In this document: positions 47,680 to 56,326 of the stretch, one piece after another
How the letters are laid out: each line of letters opens with the position of its first letter
Position numbering within the stretch: the first letter of the stretch is position 1
NCBI RefSeq assembly: GCF_010728155.1
Contig: NZ_AP022605.1
Coordinates: forward strand, 3,906,001-3,970,000
From: Mycolicibacterium doricum
Lineage (GTDB): Bacteria; Actinomycetota; Actinomycetes; Mycobacteriales; Mycobacteriaceae
Length of the DNA stretch: 64,000 nt
Reading direction: 5' to 3'
Program-made: the position numbers and the translations under genes
The notes under the pieces: generated by a model
Databases searched by the model: none
The model's input: the letters and a program-made list of their open reading frames with translations, nothing else
Told to the model about the DNA's origin: nothing

Positions 47680-49026
47680 ATGGCACTGACGGGCATACCC
47701 CTCCCACCGACCTGGACGGCGCTGCCGCCCGAGGTCAACACCGGCCGTTTGATGGCCGGAGCCGGCCCCGCGCCGATGCTGCAGGCCGCGGCCGGGTGGG
47801 AGGCGCTCGCCGTTCTGCTGGAGACCCAGGCCGACGAGCTCGCCGCCAGCCTGGCGAACCTGTCGTCCATGTGGACGGGCTCTGCCAGTGAGCGGGCGGT
47901 GGCCGCCACCATGCCGATGGTCGTCTGGTTGCGTACCACGTCGGCGCAGGCCATGAAGCGGGCTTTACAGGCGGCCAACCAGGCAAACTCCTACACCCTT
48001 GCAATGGCAACTACTCCGCCGTTGCCGGAGATCGAACAGAACCACGTCACACACGCCGTCCTCGAGGCGACGAACTTCCTGGGCGTCAACGCCGTGCCGA
48101 TCGGGGTGAACGAGTTCGACTACTTCGTACGGATGTGGAACCAGGCCGCCACGGCGATGAACGTGTATCAGGCCGAGACGCAGATGAATCTGCTGTTCGA
48201 GCCGATCCCGCCGATGACGCCGATCGTCATCCCCGGGGTCGGGGAGAGCGCCGGTGCCGCCGCGGCGGCACAGGCGGCAGCGCGCGCTCCGATGGGGGTG
48301 GCCCGCAACGGGCTCGTCGCCAAAGCCAGCGCCACCGCCAAAATGGAGTCCGTCGGCCTCAACGCCGGCCGGGCGATGGCCCAGGGCAACATGGCCGCCC
48401 AACGGTCCCAGGGCGCCGTGCAGAAGGGGCATAACGCTGCTCAGCAGACCGGTCAGCAGCCGCAGGAACAGATGATGCAGCAGGGCGTGCAGATGGGTGT
48501 ACAGATGGCCGGCCAGATCGGTTCGATGGTCGCTCAGGTCCCGCAACAGTTCGGGCAGATGGTGCAGACCCCGATGCAGATGCTGACGCAGCCGCTGCAG
48601 CAGGTGTCGTCGATCTTCGGCCAGCTGGGCGGGAGTCTCGGTGGCGAGAAGGCACAGGCGCAGGTCGGGCTCATCGGTGCAGCGCCCTTCTCCAACCATC
48701 CGCTGGCCGGCGGTTCGGGTGCGAGCTCGGGCGCCGGGCTGGTGCGGGCGGCCTCGCTGCCCGGGGCCGGCGGGTCCGCGGCGCGAACCCCGCTGATGGC
48801 CGACCTGATCGGTGACAAGATGGGTGCGGCCCCGGTACCTGTCGGTGCCGGCGCGGCGGCAGGGCCGACCGTCGGCGGGCTCGCGCCGGTCGGCGGCGCC
48901 GGCGGCGGGACGGGTCCGATGGGGATGGCTGGACAGGGCGCCAAGAGCGGTGGCTCGAAACCGGGGTTGACCGCGCCCGCACCACTGGCCCACGGCCTGG
49001 ACGAGGACGACGGCGACGATTGGTGA
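47680..49026 (+). CDS. PPE68: PPE family protein PPE68
   Basis: 448 residues, ATG 47680. It opens with MALTGIPLPPTWTALPPEVN (PPE motif within LPPEVNTGRL), followed by the WxG turn SMWTGSASE at about 67 and helices ending near 180 with AMNVYQAETQMNLLFEPIPP. The rest is Ala/Gly/Gln/Met-rich (QQGVQMGVQMAGQIGSM and so on) and ends in acidic DEDDGDDW. PPE68 is the partner of PE35 and client of EspG1. It is longer than M. tuberculosis PPE68 (368 residues) because of this low-complexity tail. Confidence 0.93.
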   Translation: MALTGIPLPPTWTALPPEVNTGRLMAGAGPAPMLQAAAGWEALAVLLETQADELAASLANLSSMWTGSASERAVAATMPMVVWLRTTSAQAMKRALQAANQANSYTLAMATTPPLPEIEQNHVTHAVLEATNFLGVNAVPIGVNEFDYFVRMWNQAATAMNVYQAETQMNLLFEPIPPMTPIVIPGVGESAGAAAAAQAAARAPMGVARNGLVAKASATAKMESVGLNAGRAMAQGNMAAQRSQGAVQKGHNAAQQTGQQPQEQMMQQGVQMGVQMAGQIGSMVAQVPQQFGQMVQTPMQMLTQPLQQVSSIFGQLGGSLGGEKAQAQVGLIGAAPFSNHPLAGGSGASSGAGLVRAASLPGAGGSAARTPLMADLIGDKMGAAPVPVGAGAAAGPTVGGLAPVGGAGGGTGPMGMAGQGAKSGGSKPGLTAPAPLAHGLDEDDGDDW

Positions 49027-49118
49027 GTCGTCGCGAGAACGCAGACTTCCCGGTCACATGCCGGAAGACTCGCCATTTCCCGTGGTGAGGACACAGGAAA
49101 AGAAGGATGTATCCGCAC

Positions 49119-49418
49119 ATGGCAATGAACACCGATATTGCTGTCCTCGCCAAGGAGGCCAGCAACTTTGAGCGAATCTCGGGCGAGCTGCAGGGCGTGA
49201 TGCGGTCGGTGGACGCGACCGCCAACAGCCTGATCCCGCAGTGGCGCGGCCAGGCCGGCGAGGCGGCGCAGGCGGCGCTGCTGCGCTACCAGGAGGCCGC
49301 TGCGGCGCAGATCCAGACCCTGACCGAGATTTCTTCCAACATCCACACTTCGGGCACGCAGTACGGCTCGACCGACGATGATCAGGCCGGCACGCTCGCG
49401 TCGTCGATGAACCTCTGA
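49119..49418 (+). CDS. esxB: EsxB (CFP-10), WXG100 substrate
   Basis: 99 residues from ATG 49119 (MAMNTDIAVLAKEASNFERI); the ATG at 49107 in frame is less likely because AGAAGGA stands best for the later start and CFP-10 begins at the same place. The WxG turn is PQWRGQAG and the export signal is YGSTDDDQ (YxxxD), ending LASSMNL, which parallels the tail that docks on EccCb1. It forms a heterodimer with EsxA. Confidence 0.96.
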   Translation: MAMNTDIAVLAKEASNFERISGELQGVMRSVDATANSLIPQWRGQAGEAAQAALLRYQEAAAAQIQTLTEISSNIHTSGTQYGSTDDDQAGTLASSMNL

Positions 49419-49448
49419 CCACTCACAGACCACAGAAGGGAGAAATAA

Positions 49449-49736
49449 ATGTCGGAACAGGTATGGAACTTCGCGGGCATCGAGGGCGGCGCAGGTGAGA
49501 TCAACGGCGCCGTCAGCACCACCCAGGGCTTGCTCGACGAGGGCCAGGCGTCCCTCGGCGCGCTGGCGGCCGTGTGGGGCGGTTCGGGTTCGGAGGCCTA
49601 CCAGGCCGTCCAGGCCCGCTGGGACAACACCTCGGCCGAGCTCAACGCGGCCCTGCAGAACCTCGCCCAGACCATCAGCGAGGCAGGCTCCACCATGGCT
49701 CAGACCGAAGCCGGCGTCACCGGAATGTTCGCCTGA
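49449..49736 (+). CDS. esxA: EsxA (ESAT-6), WXG100 substrate
   Basis: 95 residues, ATG with AGGGAG upstream. It starts [20 protein letters not shown], has the turn [11 protein letters not shown] and ends EAGVTGMFA as ESAT-6 does. It is the partner of EsxB and the key ESX-1 effector; in M. smegmatis the system also supports conjugation. It lies 30 bp after esxB. Confidence 0.97.
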   Translation: MSEQVWNFAGIEGGAGEINGAVSTTQGLLDEGQASLGALAAVWGGSGSEAYQAVQARWDNTSAELNAALQNLAQTISEAGSTMAQTEAGVTGMFA

Positions 49737-49841
49737 CACACAGCTGCATGAAGGTGGGCGGGACCGGCCGGGCATCACGGTACCGGCCGAACTCGCCCAC
49801 CTCCTGCGCTACGGCGTAAACCCACCATCGAGAGGCACCCC

Positions 49842-51359
49842 ATGTCGGCCGACTATGACCGGCTTTTCCACTCCCCGGACGCCGCTCAGACGCCCGACGA
49901 GGCGACCCTGCACGTCGACCGCGACGCCCTGATGCGGAGCAACGCCGCGGCGCCGGCACCGGCCGGCGGATCCAACCATGCCGACGGCGCAGTGCCGCCG
50001 CCGCTGCCGATCACCCAGCCACGCACCCAGACCGCACCGGCACCGCCACCCCGGCACGCCGAGATCACCACCCAGATGCCGCCAACCACCCAGATGCCGC
50101 CAACCACCCATATGCCGCCAACCACCCATATGCCGCCAACCACCCATATGCCGCCAACCACCCAGATGCCGCCAACCACCCAGGCGCCGCCCGCCCAGAG
50201 CCCGGCGCCGCAGCGTCCTCCGAACGGCATGATGCGCACCCCGCAGACCAACCTGCCGGGTGGCGCCCGGTTCGAGGCGCCGCGGCAGGCCACCACCCCC
50301 GCTCCGCGGCCCGCGCCTGCGCCACCGCCGTCGGCGCATTTCGCCGACGCTCCACCGACGGAGGCGGCCTGGCCGCATGGTCAGCCTCCCGCTCAACCCG
50401 CACCGACGTCCGCGGCGGCGATGGGCAACCACCGCGCCATCGACGCGCTGTCCCACGTCGGGGTCAAGTCGGCGGTGAAGATGCCGTCGCAACGCGGCTG
50501 GCGCCACATCCTGTATCTACTCACCCGGATCAACCTGGGTTTGTCGCCGGACGAGCTCTACGAGATGGACCTCCACGCGCGGATTCGTCGTAACGCCCGC
50601 GACTCCTATCAGATCGGCGTCCTCGGCCTCAAGGGCGGCGTGGGTAAGACCGCCGTCACCGTGGCGCTGGGCTCCACCCTGGCCAAGGTGCGCGGTGACC
50701 GGATCCTGGCCATCGACGCCGACCCCGACGCGGGCAACCTCGCCGATCGGGCCGGCCGCCAGTCCGCGGCAACGATCGCCGATCTGCTCTCGGACAAGGA
50801 GTTGGCCCGCTACAACGACATCCGGGCCTATACCAGCATGAACGGCGCCAACCTCGAGGTGCTGTCGTCGGAGGAGTACAGCCAGGCCCGCCGTGAGTTC
50901 AACGACGACGACTGGAAGGGCGCGACGGAGGTCGTGTCGCGGTACTACAACCTGGTGCTCGCCGACTGTGGGGCCGGTCTGTTCCAGCCCTCGTCTCGTG
51001 CGGTTCTGGCGACCGTGTCCGGGTTGGTGATCGTGGCCAGCGCATCGATCGACGGAGCCCGTCAGGCCGCGGTGACGATGGACTGGATGCGCCAGAACGG
51101 CTACCAGGACCTGCTGAGTCGGTCCTGCGTGGTCATCAACCACATCGTCCCGAGCAAACCCAATATCGATGTCGACGACCTCGTTCAGCAATTCGAGCGA
51201 CACGTAGCGCCCGGGCGTGTCATCGTGCTGCCGTGGGACAAGCACATCGCCGCGGGCACGGAGATCCACCTGGACCTGCTCGACAAGGTCTTCCAGCGCC
51301 GGATCATCGAGTTGGCGGCCGCCCTGTCTGACGATTTCGACAGACTCGAACGCCGTTGA
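49842..51359 (+). CDS. espI: EspI, MinD-like ATPase with Pro/Thr-rich N-terminus
   Basis: 505 residues, ATG 49842. Residues 1-200 are Pro/Gln/Thr-rich and include six repeats of QMPPTT/HMPPTT. RHILYLLTRINLGLSPDELY leads into the ATPase domain: Walker A LKGGVGKTAVTVA (about 267), IDADPDAGNLADRAG (about 290) and LADCGAGLFQPSSRA (about 372). EspI negatively controls ESX-1 when ATP is low in M. tuberculosis. Its stop overlaps the eccD1 start. Confidence 0.93.
   Translation: MSADYDRLFHSPDAAQTPDEATLHVDRDALMRSNAAAPAPAGGSNHADGAVPPPLPITQPRTQTAPAPPPRHAEITTQMPPTTQMPPTTHMPPTTHMPPTTHMPPTTQMPPTTQAPPAQSPAPQRPPNGMMRTPQTNLPGGARFEAPRQATTPAPRPAPAPPPSAHFADAPPTEAAWPHGQPPAQPAPTSAAAMGNHRAIDALSHVGVKSAVKMPSQRGWRHILYLLTRINLGLSPDELYEMDLHARIRRNARDSYQIGVLGLKGGVGKTAVTVALGSTLAKVRGDRILAIDADPDAGNLADRAGRQSAATIADLLSDKELARYNDIRAYTSMNGANLEVLSSEEYSQARREFNDDDWKGATEVVSRYYNLVLADCGAGLFQPSSRAVLATVSGLVIVASASIDGARQAAVTMDWMRQNGYQDLLSRSCVVINHIVPSKPNIDVDDLVQQFERHVAPGRVIVLPWDKHIAAGTEIHLDLLDKVFQRRIIELAAALSDDFDRLERR
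50073..50180 (+). repeat. Six 18-bp tandem repeats inside espI
   Basis: The unit is CAGATGCCGCCAACCACC, with CATATG replacing CAGATG in copies 3 to 5. Each encodes QMPPTT or HMPPTT. A seventh degenerate copy (CAGGCGCCG) follows. Near-identity of the copies implies recent expansion by slippage. Confidence 0.95.
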
Positions 51360-52885
51360 CCACCACCGCCGCAGCATCCACCACCACGAGCGTCACGCCC
51401 GGGCGGCCGTCGACCACCCGGGTGACGATCCTGACCGGCCGGCGAATGACCGACCTCGTGCTGCCTGCGGCGGCACCCATCGAGACCTACATCGACGAGA
51501 CCGTCGCGGTGCTCGCCGAGATCCTCGAAGACACCCCGAAGGACGTGTTGGCGGGGTTCGACTTCGCCGCGCAGGGGGTGTGGACCTTCGCGCGTCCCGG
51601 CGCGCCGCCGATGAAGGCCGGCGAGTCCCTCGACGACGCGGGGGTGATCGACGGATCGTTGCTGACGCTGGTGTCGGTGAGCCGGACCGAACGCTACCGC
51701 CCGCTCGTCGAGGATGTGATCGACGCGATCGCGGTGCTCGACGAGTCACCGGAGTTCGACCGCGCCGCACTCAACCGCTTCGTCGGCGTGTCGATACCCC
51801 TTGTGTCCGTTGCCATCACGCTGATGTCCCTGGTCTCGTGGGACCGTACCGGGCAAAGCCTCTGGTGGGCGCTGGCGTTGGCGGTGCTCGGCCTCGGGCT
51901 CTTAGGGGGCAGCCTGCTGGCGCAGAACCGCTACGACAACCTCAACATGGCCGAAAGCCTGCTGATCGCCTCGTTGCCCGCGCTGGCCGGGGGCGCGGCG
52001 CTGGCCGTGCCGTTGCCCAACGGCGTCGGGTCGCCGGGCGCGCCGCAGCTGGCGGGAGCGGGCGCTGTGGTGCTGTTGCTGACGCTGGCCACCAGAGGGG
52101 GACCTCGAAAGCGGGCCGAGTTGGCGGCGTTCATGGCGATCGCCACGGCGGCGCTGACAGCGGCTGCGGTGGCGTACGGATACGGCTGGGAGTACTGGGT
52201 GCCCGCCGGTGCGGTCGCGTTAGGGCTCATCGTGCTGACCAATGCGGCGAAGCTGACCGTGGCGGTGGCCCGCATCGCCCTGCCCCCGATCCCCGCGCCC
52301 GGTGAGACGGTCAGCAACGACGAACTGCTCGACCCGGTGACCTCACGCGAAGGTGTCGACGAGGAATCGCCGACGTGGCAGGCGATCATCGCGTCGGTGC
52401 CCGAATCGGCGGCGCGCCTGCAGGAACGCAGCGTGCTGGCCAAGCAGTTGCTGATCGGCTTCCTCACCGCCGGTGCGCTCGTCCTCGCCGTCGGCGCGAT
52501 CACGGTCGTCGTGGAGGGGCACTTCTTCGTCCACAGCCTGATCGTCGCCGGCCTGGTCGCCGCCATCTGCGGCTTCCGGTCCCGGTTGTACGCGGAGCGC
52601 TGGTGCGCATGGGCGCTGCTGGCGGTGACCGTCGTCGTCCCGACGGGCGTGATGGTCAGGCTGTGCCAGTGGTATCCCGACGACGCGTGGCTGATCCTCG
52701 CGATCTACACCGCGCTGGCTGCGGTGGCGCTGGTGATCATCGGCGCCACCGACGGTGTACGCCGCGTGTCGCCGGTGACCAAGAGGATTCTCGAACTGGT
52801 CGACGGGGCGGCGATCGCGGCGGTCATCCCGCTGCTGCTGTGGATCGCCAGCGTCTACGACGTGCTGCGCAACCTGCGTTTCTAG
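51356..52885 (+). CDS. eccD1: EccD1, multi-pass membrane pore component of ESX-1
   Basis: 509 residues, TTG start 51356 overlapping the espI stop. Residues about 20-110 form the ubiquitin-like domain (TRVTILTGRRMTDLVLPAAA, then GSLLTLVSVSRTERYRPL). The rest comprises about 11 transmembrane helices (for example SLWWALALAVLGLGLLGGSL; VVLLLTLATRGG; LLIGFLTAGALVLAVGAITV; AIYTALAAVALVIIGATDG). EccD is the main membrane pore component. It is the last gene of the plus-strand run; espJ and espK do not follow it here. Confidence 0.95.
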   Translation: MTTTAAASTTTSVTPGRPSTTRVTILTGRRMTDLVLPAAAPIETYIDETVAVLAEILEDTPKDVLAGFDFAAQGVWTFARPGAPPMKAGESLDDAGVIDGSLLTLVSVSRTERYRPLVEDVIDAIAVLDESPEFDRAALNRFVGVSIPLVSVAITLMSLVSWDRTGQSLWWALALAVLGLGLLGGSLLAQNRYDNLNMAESLLIASLPALAGGAALAVPLPNGVGSPGAPQLAGAGAVVLLLTLATRGGPRKRAELAAFMAIATAALTAAAVAYGYGWEYWVPAGAVALGLIVLTNAAKLTVAVARIALPPIPAPGETVSNDELLDPVTSREGVDEESPTWQAIIASVPESAARLQERSVLAKQLLIGFLTAGALVLAVGAITVVVEGHFFVHSLIVAGLVAAICGFRSRLYAERWCAWALLAVTVVVPTGVMVRLCQWYPDDAWLILAIYTALAAVALVIIGATDGVRRVSPVTKRILELVDGAAIAAVIPLLLWIASVYDVLRNLRF

Positions 52886-52929
52886 GGGACGCGACGCCAT
52901 CGCGAAGGTCGCGCTTGCCGGCGACTAGT

Positions 52930-53262
52930 TCAGGGTTTCCACGATTCGGTCAGCTCGGCGACCTGGGCGTCGATCCGTTCTCGGTCCGCTTCGATCGCGG
53001 CGGACGCCGCCTCGGTGGCGTTCTGCAGCGCCTCGTTCAACCGGTGCTCGACGACGTGCACGCCCTGGCGCAACAGACCGTCCTCGATGCGCACGCTCGT
53101 CAACTGCTGGTGCCCGTCGAGGGTCACCTCGACGGTCTCGGTTTCGTCGGCAGCGGTGAACGTCTGATGCTTCATCTTGTCCAGTTGCGCGTCCATGATG
53201 GACTGCAACTGCTGCGCCTGGGCGAGGACGGCCGCCACCTGCGGGTGTATGTCGCCGGTCAC
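52930..53262 (-). CDS. espL: EspL, YbaB/EbfC-family ESX-1 accessory protein
   Basis: 110 residues. MTGDIHPQVAAVLAQAQQLQ is followed by SIMDAQLDKMKHQTFTAADE and TVEVTLDGHQQLTSVRIEDG, then a helical tail. This is the YbaB-like fold seen in EspL/Rv3880c, which stabilises EspB and other Esp factors. It overlaps espB by ATGA and is last in the mycP1-eccE1-espB-espL run. Confidence 0.9.
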   Translation of the reverse strand: MTGDIHPQVAAVLAQAQQLQSIMDAQLDKMKHQTFTAADETETVEVTLDGHQQLTSVRIEDGLLRQGVHVVEHRLNEALQNATEAASAAIEADRERIDAQVAELTESWKP

Positions 53263-54878
53263 TTCGAGTCCTTCCGATCGCGCGGTGTCTTGGGCTGGTA
53301 ACCGATAACCGATTCGGTGAACGGGCGGTCCTCGACGTAGAGGTCCTCGTCGGGCGCCAGGCCTGGCGTGCGCTTCTTCTCCCCGTCCTGACCTCGGCCC
53401 GCGCCGTGTCCGCCCATCGGCATACCCCCCATGCCACCCATTGCGCCCATGGCGCCTGCCGGTCCCGCCGAGGCGGTTGTGCCACCACGTCCGGCGGCCG
53501 CGCCGGGCGCGACCGAATCCGCACCCACCGCGGGCTGCAGCGGCGCAGGTGGCACACCACCGCCGCCTGCTCCGCCGCCCGCGCCGCCACCGGCACCCCC
53601 ACCGCTCGCGGCGGCCGGCTTGAGTGTGGGATCGTCGAGGGGCCGCGGACCCTCCGGCCCGGCACCGGGCAGGCCTCCGGGTAATCCGCCCGGCAGGCCA
53701 CCTGCGGCCGGTGCGCCACCACCTCCGGCCGGTGCGCCACCACCTGCGGGCGAGCCGGCACCACCTGCGGGCGAACCGCCACCACCTGCCGGCGAGCCGG
53801 CGCCAGCAGGTTGCTGCGCGCCCTGCCCGCTCGGGGTGCCAGCGCCCATCGGGGTGGCCGGGGGGTGGCCGCTGGGCTGACCGCTGGGCTGGCCGCCGCC
53901 GCCTTCACCGCCACCGGCGCCCGGTTCGCCCGGTCCGTCCTCACCGGACGGCTCCTTCTTGCCCTTCCGCGGATCGCCGTTGCTGCTGATCGGCGGTACC
54001 GGTGCCGCTCCCTGCGGCGGGTCCTGCACCTTGGGCAGGCCCTTGCCTCCGACGTCCGCGCTGTAGCGCGTCCGGACGTCCTCGGATTTTCGTTGCAGCT
54101 CGAGGTATCCCAACACCGCCGCGGCGAGCGCGTTCTGGTCGCCTGCTTGGCCGGCCTGCGCCACCCGGGCCTCGACCGCCTCGACGTCGGCGACGGTCGG
54201 ATGCTGCCCCGCCCACTTGTCATGCGCATCGGCCATGTCGATCGCCTCGGTGCCGAGGAACGCGTAACTCTCGGCCAGCTTCTGCAGCCACTCCTTGTGC
54301 TGACGAACCGCGTCGCCGGCCTTCTCGGCGGCCGTGCCGTCCCAGTTGATGCCGTCGAGGTTGAACGACGCGGCCCTGTCGCGAAGTGTCCCGGCGAACC
54401 TCTTCGCCTGCTCGCCGTAGGCCCGCATGGGACCCGAGTCGCCGGAATGGATGATCTGCGCGGCCGCCTTCACATCCATGAATCCGGCGTCGGTCTGGCC
54501 GCCCGGCACCGCCGGCACGGTGGACGGGAACTCGATCGGCGGGATCGGCGGCGGCAGGGTGGGGTTGACCGCGACGGGCTTCACGGAACGGGGACCGCCG
54601 GGATACTCCAGCGCCCTGGCCGCGCGGTCGTCGATCTGCTGATAGACGTCGGCCGCCTCGGACAGCACGGCGGCGAGCCGTTCGGCTTCGCGGTTGCCGG
54701 AGACCAGATGGCTACGCAGCGTGTCAGAACCCGCCGCGATGCCGGCCGCCGACGCCGTGACGAATGGGAGTCCGCACGGCGCCGTCGGCCGTTGCGACTC
54801 GTCGAGGACCTCCTCGTCCAGTGAGGTGGCTCGAGCCCGCAGATCCGCCGGCTCCACCCGAACTTCGTCCCCCGCCAT
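53259..54878 (-). CDS. espB: EspB, ESX-1 secreted substrate
   Basis: 539 residues. Residues 1-290 form the PE-PPE-like helical bundle: RVEPADLRARATSLDEEV, a WxG-like INWDGTAAEKAGDAVRQHKE near 178, and YAFLGTEAIDMADAHDKWAG. Residues 300-490 are low-complexity Gly/Ala/Pro (GGAGSPAGG units). The end GEKKRTPGLAPDEDLYVEDR, then PFTESVIGYQPKTPRD is a conserved EspB-type tail. EspB is secreted, cut by MycP1 and forms heptamers. The repeat-rich part is longer than in M. tuberculosis (460 residues in total there). Confidence 0.92.
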   Translation of the reverse strand: MAGDEVRVEPADLRARATSLDEEVLDESQRPTAPCGLPFVTASAAGIAAGSDTLRSHLVSGNREAERLAAVLSEAADVYQQIDDRAARALEYPGGPRSVKPVAVNPTLPPPIPPIEFPSTVPAVPGGQTDAGFMDVKAAAQIIHSGDSGPMRAYGEQAKRFAGTLRDRAASFNLDGINWDGTAAEKAGDAVRQHKEWLQKLAESYAFLGTEAIDMADAHDKWAGQHPTVADVEAVEARVAQAGQAGDQNALAAAVLGYLELQRKSEDVRTRYSADVGGKGLPKVQDPPQGAAPVPPISSNGDPRKGKKEPSGEDGPGEPGAGGGEGGGGQPSGQPSGHPPATPMGAGTPSGQGAQQPAGAGSPAGGGGSPAGGAGSPAGGGAPAGGGGAPAAGGLPGGLPGGLPGAGPEGPRPLDDPTLKPAAASGGGAGGGAGGGAGGGGVPPAPLQPAVGADSVAPGAAAGRGGTTASAGPAGAMGAMGGMGGMPMGGHGAGRGQDGEKKRTPGLAPDEDLYVEDRPFTESVIGYQPKTPRDRKDSK

Positions 54879-54928
54879 GTCTTCCTCCTCAGGTCACCGC
54901 TGAATTTTGGCGGTCGGCAAACGGTTGG

Positions 54929-56326
54929 TCACTGCTCGAGTGCCATCTGGTAGCGGCTTTCCTCGCGTGGGTTGACCAATCGGATGGGCAGCTGCCGGTG
55001 CCTCGGGGTGTCGATGAAGTTGTCTCGCAGTATCACCCGGCCGACGCCGGGATGTGGGCTCAGATAGGTGGTGGCGTTCGGCCACGACAGTTTGGCCTCG
55101 TGGCCGATCCTTCCGTTGACGAAGCCGGCGAACTCGCCGAGCTGCGGTCCAAGCGTCACCACCGCACCCGCGGCCGCGGACCGGACCACGAACTGGGTGA
55201 ACAGCCGAGCATCACCGAGATTGATGCTGACATCGACGTCGTCGAACGGCATGTACACCGGGTACCGGTCGACGGTCTCGCCGACGAGGACGCCGGCCGA
55301 GCCGATCGGCAACTCGTGGTGCTTGTCGGTCACCGGGCTGATGCCCTGCAGCGCGGCGCGCTGGCCCCCGAACAGACACGAAAACCCGCGGGGGGTAGAC
55401 GGATTCGCCAATGTTGTCAACAGCACGGTGGTCGTCGGGACCGTGCCCGGGCGGATCCTCATCCGGGTGATGGTGTGGTCCGCGCGCGCCGACCACCACG
55501 CGTCCGGACCGCCGGATGCGCTGTAGGCGGCGGTGAAGGTGCTGCGGCCCTTGATCGCCGACCAGGTCTCCCTTTCGAAGCTGACCTCGGTCGCCCGGTC
55601 GAAATCGTCGAAGCTGCGGCTGGGCCGGGCGTCGATCCCGTTGCTCGCCAACTGATCCGCTAGTCGGGTCGTCGCGGCGACCAGATACCGCGCCAGACCG
55701 GCCACGCCGGAGTCGCGGCGCTGCGCTGGTTTCCGGGTCAGCTCTGGATCGGCACGCAAAACGATCCACGTCCGGCGGCTCGCCGGCGCCGGATACGGTC
55801 CGACCACCTGTTCGTACAGCGCCACCAGGCTGGCCGGCGCCGTCTTGCCGACCCGGTACCCCGCGGCCACCACGTCGGCTTCGAGTTCCGGGCAGTGCGC
55901 CGCGATCAGCTTCTCCACCATTGCGGTGTCGAGCACGTCGTCGGTCAAGGACTGCCCATTGACCACCACGGTCGGCGTGAACGGTCGCGGTACCAATTCG
56001 ATCACCGACATCAGGTGATCGCCCTGCCAGCGCACCGCGACGTGGTCACCGGGCATGACCGTGGCACCGACCGCGGGTTCCGACGGCGCCGGCGGGGTGC
56101 TGCGGTGCCTGCGCCGCCACGAGAACAGGGCCGCCACCCAGCCCGTCAACCGGCGTCCACGCAGGGTAACGGTCGCGATCAATGCGATCAGCACACAGAC
56201 CATGATCCCGACCCACATCGCGTCCAGCGGTACGAAGATCGCGATGCACGCCGGGATCAGCACCGCCGCCCACATCAGGTGGCCGGTGCTCAGGCGCAGA
56301 CCGAACTGCGCGGCGAGGGATTTCAT
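54929..56326 (-). CDS. eccE1: EccE1, ESX-1 membrane component
   Basis: 465 residues from ATG 56324-56326 (MKSLAAQFGLRLSTGHLMWA), which overlaps the mycP1 stop (ATGA). Two N-terminal transmembrane helices (LMWAAVLIPACIAIFVPL; MWVGIMVCVLIALIATVTL) precede a cytosolic domain with RTWIVLRADPELTRKP and RGFSCLFGGQRAALQGISPV. EccE stabilises the EccBCD pore at its periphery. Confidence 0.93.
   Translation of the reverse strand: MKSLAAQFGLRLSTGHLMWAAVLIPACIAIFVPLDAMWVGIMVCVLIALIATVTLRGRRLTGWVAALFSWRRRHRSTPPAPSEPAVGATVMPGDHVAVRWQGDHLMSVIELVPRPFTPTVVVNGQSLTDDVLDTAMVEKLIAAHCPELEADVVAAGYRVGKTAPASLVALYEQVVGPYPAPASRRTWIVLRADPELTRKPAQRRDSGVAGLARYLVAATTRLADQLASNGIDARPSRSFDDFDRATEVSFERETWSAIKGRSTFTAAYSASGGPDAWWSARADHTITRMRIRPGTVPTTTVLLTTLANPSTPRGFSCLFGGQRAALQGISPVTDKHHELPIGSAGVLVGETVDRYPVYMPFDDVDVSINLGDARLFTQFVVRSAAAGAVVTLGPQLGEFAGFVNGRIGHEAKLSWPNATTYLSPHPGVGRVILRDNFIDTPRHRQLPIRLVNPREESRYQMALEQ

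Noticed and set aside
50073..50180. Possible CRISPR array (regular 18-bp repeats)
   Set aside because: The repeats are contiguous without spacers and lie in frame in espI; no cas genes are present.
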